Below, in pieces: positions 44,931-52,724 of a stretch of DNA of 64,000 bases. The position numbers and the translations under genes were made by a program. Under the pieces are notes generated by a model, which was given only the letters and a program-made list of their open reading frames with translations, made no database searches and was not told the origin of the DNA. Each line of letters opens with the position of its first letter. The stretch's first letter is position 1. This DNA comes from JAHEJN01 sp963787285 (GTDB lineage: Bacteria > Actinomycetota > Acidimicrobiia > Acidimicrobiales > JAHEJN01): the NCBI GenBank assembly GCA_963787285.1, contig CAWBCM010000009.1:62001-126000 (forward strand). The letters are read 5' to 3'.

Positions 44931-46627
44931 CTCGGCGCCTGCAGTCTGATCGTGGTGCCGCGCCCTTCGCTGCTGTCGATTGCAAGCGTTGCGTCGACCG
45001 ATTCGGCTCGCTCGCACATGATGCGCAGCCCGAAGTGTCCACCGGGAACCGAGTGAGGGTCGAAGCCGCATCCGTCGTCGGAGATGCGAAGCGCCACCGG
45101 TGGTCCCGCGGTGAGCTCGACGGTGAGCGAGCTGGCTTCGGCGTGCTGGGCGACGTTGCCGAGCGCCTCCTGGGCGATTCGATAGAAGGCAATGTGGAGG
45201 GCGGGTTCGAGCTTCACCCGTTCGAGGGCGAGCTCGACGTCGAGGGTACGGCGACACTCGAGGGCGGCGAGCAGGAACTCGATGAGCTCGTGGAGGTCGA
45301 CGTCGGTCAGCCCCTCGGGCCGGAGCTCGAGCAACAGCGCCCGCATCTCGGCCAGTGCTCCCCGCGTGAGCTGGCGGAGGCGATCGACACGATGATGCAG
45401 GTTCGAGTCGCCGGCGACGTCGCCGAGAAGCGACTCGGCGGTGAGCGCGGCCGTCCAGAGAGTCTGGTTGACGGCGTCGTGCAGATCGCGCGCGAGCCGT
45501 TGCCGCTCCTCGGCAGCCGCGAGCTCCGACATCCGACTGGCCAGCTGGGCGTTCGACAAGGCGGCACCGGCCTGGTCGGCCACCGCGCCGAGACGGTCGG
45601 CGTGACCCTCGGTGAAGAACTCGCGGGTGGCGCTCTCGACCATCAGGTACCCCACGAGCTGATCGGCGACCTGCATGCGGGCACCCAGTGTCGACCGGGC
45701 CGGCCCGATCGCCGCCATGGGCCGATCGACGATCACCGGTCCGTGCTCGGCCCGGAGCCGGCGGATCACGGTGAGCGCCTCGATGTCACACGCCTCGATG
45801 TCGATCGACGCGGGCAGGTAGCCGTAACCGGCGTGGAAGTGGCTCAGCTCGCAGTTCCCGTCGGCATCGGCGAGCACGATCGCTGCGAGGTCGTTCGAGA
45901 CGAGTCGCTCGATTCCCCCGAGCGCCTGCTCACCGACCGCGGTGAGGTCGAAGGTCTTCGACATCGCGGCTGCGGTGTCACGCAGCGCTTCGGCGTAGGC
46001 GCGTTGCTGGCGCTCCTCGGCCTGCAGCCGGATGCGGTCCTCGACTTCACGCCGCAACGCCTCGTTGGCCCGCACCAGCTCGTTGGTCCGCTGGATCACC
46101 CGCTCGTCGAGATCGTCGAGCGTTCTCGTCAACTCCTCTTCGGCCCGGCGCCGATCGGTGATGTCCTCGAAGGTCCCGAGGATCCCGATGATCTGACCGT
46201 CGATGTCGCGAAGCGGCACCTTGTTGGTCTCGATCCACCGGAGTTCGCCGTCGGCCCGACGGAGTCGTTCGAGGATGCCGTACTGCGGCTCACCGCTCTC
46301 GATCACCGCCTGATCCCAGTCCATGAACCACTCGGAGCTGTACTCGGCGTCGTCGGCCCACGGCATGTCGCGATCGGACTTCCCGAGCAACAGGGCCGAC
46401 TCGAACCCGGCGAAGGTGGAGAAGACCTCGTTGCACCCGAGGTAGCACGAGTCGGAGTCCTTCCAGAAGACCGCGTTGGTCATGGAGTCCATGAGGATCT
46501 GCAGCATCTGTTGGCTGGCGAGCAGCGCATCGCTTCCCGTGAGCTCGGCCTGGAGCAGAGCGGCGTACAGGCGACGAACGTCGTCGGTCGAGGCGGCGTG
46601 AGCAGGGTCGAGCGCTGATTGCTCCAT
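44927..46627 (-). CDS. PAS-GAF sensor histidine kinase (HisKA_3 / NarX-like)
   Basis: 566-aa soluble kinase without membrane segments. PAS domain about residues 35-165 (NAVFWKDSDSCYLGCNEVFSTFAGF, ending with the PAC motif LGTFEDITDRRRAEEEL), coiled coil 165-215, GAF-like domain about 220-360 (VSNDLAAIVLADADG), then dimerisation/phosphotransfer with ERQRLARDLHDAVNQTLW (His near 377) and HATPase_c with IAQEALGNVAQHAEAS (N box) and ISDDGCGFDP (G box). Partner is the overlapping NarL-type regulator. The ligand is unknown; cytosolic PAS/GAF suggests an internal redox or metabolite signal. Confidence 0.92.
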   Translation of the reverse strand: MEQSALDPAHAASTDDVRRLYAALLQAELTGSDALLASQQMLQILMDSMTNAVFWKDSDSCYLGCNEVFSTFAGFESALLLGKSDRDMPWADDAEYSSEWFMDWDQAVIESGEPQYGILERLRRADGELRWIETNKVPLRDIDGQIIGILGTFEDITDRRRAEEELTRTLDDLDERVIQRTNELVRANEALRREVEDRIRLQAEERQQRAYAEALRDTAAAMSKTFDLTAVGEQALGGIERLVSNDLAAIVLADADGNCELSHFHAGYGYLPASIDIEACDIEALTVIRRLRAEHGPVIVDRPMAAIGPARSTLGARMQVADQLVGYLMVESATREFFTEGHADRLGAVADQAGAALSNAQLASRMSELAAAEERQRLARDLHDAVNQTLWTAALTAESLLGDVAGDSNLHHRVDRLRQLTRGALAEMRALLLELRPEGLTDVDLHELIEFLLAALECRRTLDVELALERVKLEPALHIAFYRIAQEALGNVAQHAEASSLTVELTAGPPVALRISDDGCGFDPHSVPGGHFGLRIMCERAESVDATLAIDSSEGRGTTIRLQAPS

Positions 46628-46681
46628 CAGGGTGCACAGTACGACGGATTGGCCGTTGGACCCATAGCGGCAGCGAACGGC

Positions 46682-46969
46682 TCAGGCTTCGACGACCTCG
46701 TAGTCGAGCTCCATGAACTCGGCCACGTCGGGCATCCAGACGTCGGCGACGAACGCGAGGTGGTCGGGATGGTCGTTGTATCCGTCGTAATGCGCCCGCG
46801 ACTCGAAGTACATCGACAGCGCATGGGTGAAGTCGTTCTTGGCTCCGACCTGGCGCAGCACCTGGAAGTCGACGACGCCCTCGATGGCGGCGAGCGAACG
46901 GGCCTTCTCGAGGAAGTCGGCGACGTCGGCCCGGTCACTCAGGCGGAACGCGACGGTGTGCTGGATCAT
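46682..46969 (-). CDS. Dabb-domain (stress-responsive alpha/beta barrel) protein
   Basis: 95-aa ferredoxin-like alpha+beta dimeric barrel protein. The start IQHTVAFRLSDRADVADFLEKARSLAAIEGVVDFQVLRQVG and DFTHALSMYFESRAHYDGYNDHPDHLAFV are the family core. ATG 46969 has GGGAG upstream; the open frame before it is spurious. Members include small-molecule cyclases and lyases as well as uncharacterised proteins. First gene of the long minus-strand run, 54 bp before the kinase. Confidence 0.83.
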   Translation of the reverse strand: MIQHTVAFRLSDRADVADFLEKARSLAAIEGVVDFQVLRQVGAKNDFTHALSMYFESRAHYDGYNDHPDHLAFVADVWMPDVAEFMELDYEVVEA

Positions 46970-47085
46970 GGTGTCTCCCGGTCGGGCCGGCATCGGGCCG
47001 TCATCGTAGGCCATCGATCTCGCCCAGTTCCCTCCGATTGATCGGATTGGTTGCATTCTGTGCCGCCAGCGTGCATGGTCGGGGG

Positions 47086-47733
47086 GTGAACAGCAGAGAC
47101 ATCGCGACGAGAATCCGGTCGTACTGGGTCGACGAGGGGCTCGAGTCGGGCGATCGACTGCCACCCGAGCGTGAGTTGGTCGGCCTGCTCGATCTGTCGA
47201 GATCGCAGCTCCGTACCGGGCTTGCCCGCCTGGAGTCGGAACGAGCGATCACCCGGCAGGTGGGGAGAGGAACCTTCCTGGCCGGCGAGCGCACGACGAA
47301 CGAGCACGTGAGCCCCAAAGAGGTGCTTGCTGTTCGGCTGTTGTTGGAGCCGGCGATGATGAGCCTGGTCGTCGCCAACGCCACCAAGACCGATTTCGAT
47401 CGCCTGGAACAGTGCCTTTCCGCCGCAGAGGCCGCTCCGTCACAGGCAGAGTTCGAAGCGTGGGACGCCGCGCTGCACACGGCCATCGTCGAGGCGACCC
47501 ACAACGTCCTCATCACCGACCTCTATGCACTGATCACCGCAGCGAGGGACACGACGGTCTGGGGTGATCTCAAGCGGGCCTCGTTCTCCGCCGAACGCCG
47601 TGTGACCTACAACTCCCAACATCGGTCGATCGTCGAGGCGCTGATCCGACGCGACGCGGCCACCGCAGCCGCTCGGGTGTCCGAGCACCTCCGCCAGATC
47701 TCGGCGAACATGTTCGGAAGCGACTCGCTGTAG
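47086..47733 (+). CDS. GntR-family (FadR/FCD-type) transcriptional regulator
   Basis: 215-aa regulator. N-terminal winged helix: IATRIRSYWVDEGLESGDRLPPERELVGLLDLSRSQLRTGLARLESERAITRQVGRGTFLAG. C-terminal helical FCD ligand domain with VLAVRLLLEPAMMSLVVANAT, the metal-ligand Asp/His region AWDAALHTAIVEATHN and HRSIVEALIRRDAATAAARVSEHL. GTG 47086 is chosen because the winged-helix domain starts six residues later. It is followed by a consensus promoter and a large palindrome in front of the FAH-hydrolase-amidohydrolase operon, which it probably represses until a carboxylic-acid inducer binds. Confidence 0.88.
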   Translation: MNSRDIATRIRSYWVDEGLESGDRLPPERELVGLLDLSRSQLRTGLARLESERAITRQVGRGTFLAGERTTNEHVSPKEVLAVRLLLEPAMMSLVVANATKTDFDRLEQCLSAAEAAPSQAEFEAWDAALHTAIVEATHNVLITDLYALITAARDTTVWGDLKRASFSAERRVTYNSQHRSIVEALIRRDAATAAARVSEHLRQISANMFGSDSL

Positions 47734-47745
47734 CTCGTTCACCGG

Positions 47746-47774
47746 TTGACAGCGGTCGGCTCCCCCGTTAGCTT
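47746..47774 (+). promoter_or_regulatory. sigma-70-type promoter of the FAH-hydrolase-amidohydrolase operon
   Basis: TTGACA at 47746-47751 and TAGCTT at 47769-47774 are separated by exactly 17 bp. The predicted transcription start is near 47781, two bases before the operator palindrome, with a 53-base leader to the FAH start. Confidence 0.7.
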
Positions 47775-47782
47775 CCGAACAG

Positions 47783-47808
47783 GCCAACCAATAGCAGTAT
47801 TGGTTGGC
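47783..47808. promoter_or_regulatory. 26-bp operator palindrome (probable GntR-family site)
   Basis: Arms GCCAACCAATA and TATTGGTTGGC are perfect 11-bp inverted repeats around a 4-bp centre (GCAG). It begins at the predicted transcription start and ends 25 bp before the FAH start codon, where a bound repressor would block transcription. The adjacent upstream gene encodes a FadR-type GntR regulator. Confidence 0.75.
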
Positions 47809-47833
47809 ATTGGTTCGGATTCGGTGGTGGTCC

Positions 47834-48694
47834 ATGCGATTTGCGACAGTCGAGTACCGCGGTGACCGCCGGGTGGCCATCGACGACCCCTCGACACCCG
47901 AGTCATCGAACCTGTTGGCCGCGTCGTACCGGTCGGTGCTCGATGTCATCGACATCGCACCGGTGCTGATCGACGTGACCGAGCGCGTCGACGCCTCGGT
48001 GGTCCACCGACTCGCGCCCATTCCCGAACCTCGACGGAGCATCCTCTGCGTCGGCAAGAACTACCGAGAGCACGCAATCGAGTTCGCAACCAGTGGCTTC
48101 GATCAGTCCGACAACGCCGGCAAGGCGCCCGAACCCGAGCATCCGATCGTCTTCACCAAGTTCCCCTCCTCGGTGATCGGGCCCCACGACACGGTCGACC
48201 TGATGCCGCACGTCACGTCGATGGTCGACTACGAGGCGGAGTTGGCGGTGATCATCGGCGCTCGCGGTCGCGACATCACGCCGGGCGACGCGATGGGTCA
48301 CGTGTGGGGCTACACGATCGTGAACGACGTCACCGCCCGCGACCGACAGAAGACCCACAAGCAGTGGCTGTTGGGCAAGACCCTCGACACCTTCTGCCCG
48401 ATGGGCCCGGTGGCTGTGACCGCCGACGAGATCGATCTCGCCGACACCTGGGTCACCAGCTACGTCAACGGCGAGCGCCGTCAGCACGCGAACACCCGCG
48501 ACCTCATCTTCTCGGTGCCCGACATCATCGCCACCATCTCGGCCGGCTTCACCCTGCAACCAGGCGACATCATCGCCACCGGCACCCCGGCGGGCGTCGG
48601 GATCGGCCTCGATCCGCCGCAGTTCCTCCGGTCCGGCGATCGGGTGACCATCGAGGTCACCAACATCGGCACCCTCGAGAACCCGTTCAAGTAG
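47834..48694 (+). CDS. fumarylacetoacetate hydrolase family protein (acylpyruvase/2-keto-acid hydratase type)
   Basis: 286-aa FAH-fold enzyme acting on beta-diketones or 2-oxo-4-enoic acids. Conserved blocks: ILCVGKNYREHAIEFA, FTKFPSSVIGPHDTV, SMVDYEAELAVIIGARG (metal Glu pair), GYTIVNDVTARD, WLLGKTLDTFCPMGPVAV, GDIIATGTPAGVGIGLDPP. First gene of the GntR-controlled operon; followed 20 bp later by an alpha/beta hydrolase. Different subgroup from the FAH gene at 28273, which lacks the VGKNY start. Confidence 0.9.
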   Translation: MRFATVEYRGDRRVAIDDPSTPESSNLLAASYRSVLDVIDIAPVLIDVTERVDASVVHRLAPIPEPRRSILCVGKNYREHAIEFATSGFDQSDNAGKAPEPEHPIVFTKFPSSVIGPHDTVDLMPHVTSMVDYEAELAVIIGARGRDITPGDAMGHVWGYTIVNDVTARDRQKTHKQWLLGKTLDTFCPMGPVAVTADEIDLADTWVTSYVNGERRQHANTRDLIFSVPDIIATISAGFTLQPGDIIATGTPAGVGIGLDPPQFLRSGDRVTIEVTNIGTLENPFK

Positions 48695-48714
48695 CGCCCA
48701 AGGAAGGCACACGC

Positions 48715-49485
48715 ATGCTCACCCAGATCAACGGCAAACAGCTCTGGCTCGAGACCACGGGAGACGGTCCGACTGTGGTGATGGTGCACGGCCTCGGTGG
48801 AACCACCACCTTCTACGACGCCGTGACCTCCCGGCTGGCCAACGACCACCGTGTCGTCGCCTTCGATCTCAATGGCCACGGCCGCAGCCCGCTCACCGGC
48901 GCAGTGTCGATCGAGAGTTTTGCCGATGACCTGGGTGCCGTGCTCGATCATGTCGGCGCCGACTCGGCGTCGGTCATCGGTCATTCCATGGGTTCGGCCG
49001 TCGTTCAGACCTTCGCGGCCAGCCACGCGGATCGGGTCGACAAACTCGTCCTCCTCGGGCCCATCCGGGAGCTTCCCGACGCCGGTCGTAACGGACTGCG
49101 CGAGCGAGCGGCGACCGTTCGGACCCAGACGATCGGAGCGATTGCCGGAACCATCGCCAACGCCGGCACGGGGCCGAAGACGAAGGACGAGCGGCCGGAG
49201 ATCGTCGGGTACGTTCGCGAAAGCGTGCTCGGACAAACCGATGAGGGGTACGCCGTGGCCTGCGAGGCGGCAGCAGACACCGTCGACGCCGACCAGGCGG
49301 CCATCACCTGTCCGGTCCTGCTCGTCACCGGAACCGCCGACGGCATCGCGCCACCGGAGAAGACCGAGCACATCGCCGCCGGGTTCGGCGACGCCACCGT
49401 TCACGTCATCGACGGCATCGGTCACTGGACCGTCGTCGAAGCCGGGGTCGAGGTCGCCTCGCTGGTGGCGGAGTTCCTCGACTGA
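48715..49485 (+). CDS. alpha/beta hydrolase (3-oxoadipate enol-lactonase-like)
   Basis: 256-aa hydrolase: VVMVHGLGGTTTFYD, nucleophile VIGHSMGSAVVQTFA (Ser near 87), acid in LLVTGTADGIAPPE, base in DGIGHWTVVE. Sequence style and length fit enol-lactonases and C-C bond hydrolases. AAGGAAGG lies eight bases upstream of ATG 48715. Between FAH and amidohydrolase genes; a (CGACAA)6 tract follows the stop codon. Confidence 0.88.
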   Translation: MLTQINGKQLWLETTGDGPTVVMVHGLGGTTTFYDAVTSRLANDHRVVAFDLNGHGRSPLTGAVSIESFADDLGAVLDHVGADSASVIGHSMGSAVVQTFAASHADRVDKLVLLGPIRELPDAGRNGLRERAATVRTQTIGAIAGTIANAGTGPKTKDERPEIVGYVRESVLGQTDEGYAVACEAAADTVDADQAAITCPVLLVTGTADGIAPPEKTEHIAAGFGDATVHVIDGIGHWTVVEAGVEVASLVAEFLD

Positions 49486-49488
49486 GAT

Positions 49489-49526
<38 letters not shown>

Positions 49527-49563
49527 CATCGCAGCATCGCTGCATTCACGGGGGAGTAGGCCA

Positions 49564-50808
49564 ATGAGCAAGACCGAGGACGTCGTCTTCAAGAACGTGC
49601 AGGTCATCGACGGCAACGCCGACGAGGCCTTCGCCGCGGAGGTGCTGGTGCGCGACGGCGTGATCGCAGCGGTGGAGCGGGGCGGAGGCCTGCCCGAGAG
49701 CGACGACCGCGTCATCGACGGCAGGGGTCGCACGCTCATGTCGGGCTTGTGCGATGCCCACACCCACCTGAGTTGGAACAGCGGCGACCTCGACGGCATT
49801 GCGTCGATGGAGGTCGAGGATCACGTGCTCGTGTGCGCCGAATCGGCCCGGATCCTCCTCGACGCCGGCTACACCATGGCGGTCGGAGCCGCGGCGGCCA
49901 AGATGCGACTCGACATCGCCACCCGCGACGCCATCAACGCGGGCATGATCCCCGGACCGCGCTACCTGGCGTCGGTACGCGAGATCTGCTCGCCGGCCGG
50001 AATGCTCGTTCCCGGTATCTCCACACAGGTCAGCGGGGTCGAGGAGATGCGCAAGGCGGTGCGGGAGGCCCTTCGGCTCGGCGCCGACATCGTCAAGATC
50101 ATCCAGAGCGGCGAGTCGATCACCCAACGGGCGTGGGCCGGCGACGACTACCTCACCGACGACGAGATCGCCGTGGCCGTCGAGGAGGCCAACCGGCTCG
50201 GGCGCCGCGTGGCAACGCATGCCCGCAGCACCGAGAGCTGCCTGAAGGCGGCCCGCAACGGCGTCGACATCTTCTACCACATGAGCTACGCCGACGAGGC
50301 GTGCATCGACCTCATCGCCGAGCGGAAGGAAGAGGTCTTCGTCGCGCCGGGGCTGCACTGGTTGTACGCCTCGCTCTACGAAGCCGACGCCTTCGGCTTT
50401 CCCCAGGAGGCGGCCGAGGCGGTGGGCTACAAGCTCGAGCTCGACGCCGGCATCGAGGGACTCAAGGAGATGCATCGACGAGGCATCCGGGTGCTGCCCG
50501 GCGGTGACTACGGCTTCGCCTGGACGCCACACGGCACCAACGCCCGCGATCTCCAGCACTTCGTCGAGCTCCTCGACTTCACGCCGATGGAGGCCATCCG
50601 GGCGGCGACGGTTCACGGAGGCGCCATCATGGCGAACGACAAGCTCGGCAAGGTGGAACGCGGCTATCTCGCCGACTTGCTGCTCGTCGACGGCGATCCC
50701 CTCGCCGACATCACGGTCTTGCAGGACCACTCCAACCTCGTCGGCATCATGAAGGACGGCAGCTTCCACAAAGACCCCGACATCACCGATTTCGTCGCTT
50801 CCCGATAG
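49564..50808 (+). CDS. metal-dependent amidohydrolase (copy 2)
   Basis: 414-aa amidohydrolase-superfamily enzyme paralogous to the gene at 26130. Metal motifs: CDAHTHLS (HxH), DIVKIIQSG lysine region, VATHARS and IFYHMSY histidines, LPGGDYGFAWTPHG with the final Asp, and the C-terminal RGYLADLLLVDGDPLADITVL. GGGGGAG upstream of ATG 49564. Last plus-strand gene of the GntR-controlled trio; its last 26 bases overlap the convergent proline-racemase-like gene. Substrate unknown. Confidence 0.88.
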   Translation: MSKTEDVVFKNVQVIDGNADEAFAAEVLVRDGVIAAVERGGGLPESDDRVIDGRGRTLMSGLCDAHTHLSWNSGDLDGIASMEVEDHVLVCAESARILLDAGYTMAVGAAAAKMRLDIATRDAINAGMIPGPRYLASVREICSPAGMLVPGISTQVSGVEEMRKAVREALRLGADIVKIIQSGESITQRAWAGDDYLTDDEIAVAVEEANRLGRRVATHARSTESCLKAARNGVDIFYHMSYADEACIDLIAERKEEVFVAPGLHWLYASLYEADAFGFPQEAAEAVGYKLELDAGIEGLKEMHRRGIRVLPGGDYGFAWTPHGTNARDLQHFVELLDFTPMEAIRAATVHGGAIMANDKLGKVERGYLADLLLVDGDPLADITVLQDHSNLVGIMKDGSFHKDPDITDFVASR

Positions 50809-51877
50809 GAGCGTCGGTCTGTCGACTGCCGGCGCCTGGCCACGTGTCGGACAGCCGGTAGCCCTCGGGCCAGGGATCGGTCGGGTCGACCGTGTGTTGG
50901 TGGGTTCCCGTTATCCACGCCCGGCCCGTGATCGTCGGGACGATCGCCGGGCGCTCCCCCACCGTGCATCGCGCGGAGATGGTTCCGACGAAGGTCGAGT
51001 CGATCACCGAGCGCATCGTGAGCCGATTGCCGACGTCCATCAGGCCCCGTGCGGCCAGCACGGCCATGCGAGCCGACACGCCCGTGCCGGTCGGTGAGCG
51101 ATCGAGCTTCCCCGGGTCGATGACCGACGTGCTTCTGAGGATCCAGTCGGACCCGGCCGATCCGGGTTCGGGCTCGAGGGTCTCGGCGATCTGACAGAAC
51201 GAGAGGTGGTTCCACTCGAGGCCGGCGTCGTTGCCGGGATGGGAGAACCCGAGCTGCTCGTTGGCGGCCGCCGTGATGCGGGCGCCGGCCACTGCGAGCT
51301 CGGCGGCGGCCGCGGGAACGACCTCGAGGTCGATGTCGGCGGCATCGACCATCACGAAACTGTCGCCCCCGAAGGCCGTGTCGACCCGCAGCGACCCGAA
51401 CCCCTCGACCTCGATCGTCGCATCGAGCTCCGACACGAACGAGGCCACATTGGTGAGCGTCACCGCCTCGACCTTGCCCGCCGCACACCGGGCCTCGACC
51501 TCGACCAGGCCACCGGGCGCCTCGAGGGTGAGGCGGGTGACCGGCTCCACCATCGGGACGAGCCCGGTCTCGAGCACCACCGTGGCGACGCACATGGCGT
51601 TGGAACCCGACATGGGCGGCGTGTGCATGGGCTCCATGACGATGAAGCCCATCTGGGCCGCCGGGTTTCGTGGCGGCACGAGCAGGTTCACGTGCCGGAA
51701 CACGCCTCCCCTGGGCTCGTTCAGGAGGAGGTTCCGCAGCGATCCGTCGGTGTGGATCCACCGAGCCTGGTCCCACAGCGTCTCGCCGGGCGGGGGCGGA
51801 ACACCGTCGACGATGACGTCGCCGACCTCACCCTCGGCATGGCAGCTCACGGTGTGGAGGACTCGGTCCGGACCCAT
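50783..51877 (-). CDS. proline racemase superfamily protein with both catalytic cysteines replaced
   Basis: 364-aa protein with the two-domain proline racemase / hydroxyproline epimerase fold: N-terminal HTVSCHAEGEVGDVIVDG, LLNEPRGG, MGFIVMEPMHTPPMSGSNAMC, and C-terminal FCQIAETLEPEPG, DRSPTGTGVSARMAVLAARG. The usual catalytic Cys of MCGH is Ser here (PMSGSN), and the usual Cys of DRSPCGTG is Thr (DRSPTGTG). Hydroxyproline dehydratases of the family keep at least one Cys, so activity may be dehydratase-like or novel. Divergent from the enoyl-CoA hydratase gene, with a 53-bp gap. Confidence 0.85.
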   Translation of the reverse strand: MGPDRVLHTVSCHAEGEVGDVIVDGVPPPPGETLWDQARWIHTDGSLRNLLLNEPRGGVFRHVNLLVPPRNPAAQMGFIVMEPMHTPPMSGSNAMCVATVVLETGLVPMVEPVTRLTLEAPGGLVEVEARCAAGKVEAVTLTNVASFVSELDATIEVEGFGSLRVDTAFGGDSFVMVDAADIDLEVVPAAAAELAVAGARITAAANEQLGFSHPGNDAGLEWNHLSFCQIAETLEPEPGSAGSDWILRSTSVIDPGKLDRSPTGTGVSARMAVLAARGLMDVGNRLTMRSVIDSTFVGTISARCTVGERPAIVPTITGRAWITGTHQHTVDPTDPWPEGYRLSDTWPGAGSRQTDAPIGKRRNR

Positions 51878-51930
51878 CGGCCGATGCTAATGCTCGACAC
51901 GACTGGGGAACCTCGGGCGATAGTTGTCCC

Positions 51931-52716
51931 ATGACCGTGAGTATCGACACCATCGGATCCGTCCGGATCATCACCATCGACCGACCGGAAGTGCGCAACG
52001 CCGTCGACGGACCCACCGCACGCGCCCTCTTCGACGCCTTCGCCGACGCCGACCGCGACGCAGAGATCGCGGCGGCGGTCCTCACCGGTGCCGGCGGCAC
52101 GTTCTGTTCCGGCGCCGACCTGTCGGCCCTCGCCACCGGAGCCGGCAACCGGGTCGGCCAGGAGAGCCCCGACGAGATCGTCGGATCGCTCGGACCCATG
52201 GGACCGACTCGTCTACGGCTCGACACGCCGGTGATCGCCGCCATCGAGGGCTACGCCGTCGCCGGGGGTCTGGAGCTGGCGATCTGGTGCGATCTGCGGG
52301 TCGTCGCCTCCGACGCGAAGCTCGGCGTGTTCTGCCGCCGCTGGGGCGTACCGCTCATCGACGGGGGCACGGTGCGTCTCCCCCGTCTGATCGGCGAGTC
52401 CCGCGCCGCCGACCTGATCCTCACCGGACGCGAGGTGGCGGCGCCGGAGGCGCACCAGATGGGACTCGTCAATCGAGTGACGGAGCCCGGCGGCGCGCTG
52501 ACGGCCGCGATCGAACTCGCCGAGCAGCTCGGTGCGTTCCCCCCGCGCTGCCTGCGCAGCGACCGTGCCTCGATGTACGGCCAACACGGGCTCGACCTCG
52601 GCACCGCGCTGCGCGGAGAAGTCGATCTCGGCTTGGCGACGATCCGATCGGGTGAGACCGTCGCCGGGGCCCAACGCTTCGCGGAGGGCGAGGGCCGTCA
52701 CGGCCGGTTCGGCTGA
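51931..52716 (+). CDS. enoyl-CoA hydratase/isomerase family protein
   Basis: 261-aa crotonase-fold enzyme. VRIITIDRPEVRNAVDGPT (N-terminal), oxyanion segment GGTFCSGADLSAL, second oxyanion region AAIEGYAVAGGLELAIWCDLRVVASDAKLGVFCRRWGVPLIDGGTVRLPRLIG; the acidic residues near GVP are not the classic Glu pair, so specificity is uncertain. Ends 8 bp before the convergent lipoprotein gene. No clear Shine-Dalgarno. Confidence 0.88.
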   Translation: MTVSIDTIGSVRIITIDRPEVRNAVDGPTARALFDAFADADRDAEIAAAVLTGAGGTFCSGADLSALATGAGNRVGQESPDEIVGSLGPMGPTRLRLDTPVIAAIEGYAVAGGLELAIWCDLRVVASDAKLGVFCRRWGVPLIDGGTVRLPRLIGESRAADLILTGREVAAPEAHQMGLVNRVTEPGGALTAAIELAEQLGAFPPRCLRSDRASMYGQHGLDLGTALRGEVDLGLATIRSGETVAGAQRFAEGEGRHGRFG

Positions 52717-52724
52717 CGGCCGCT

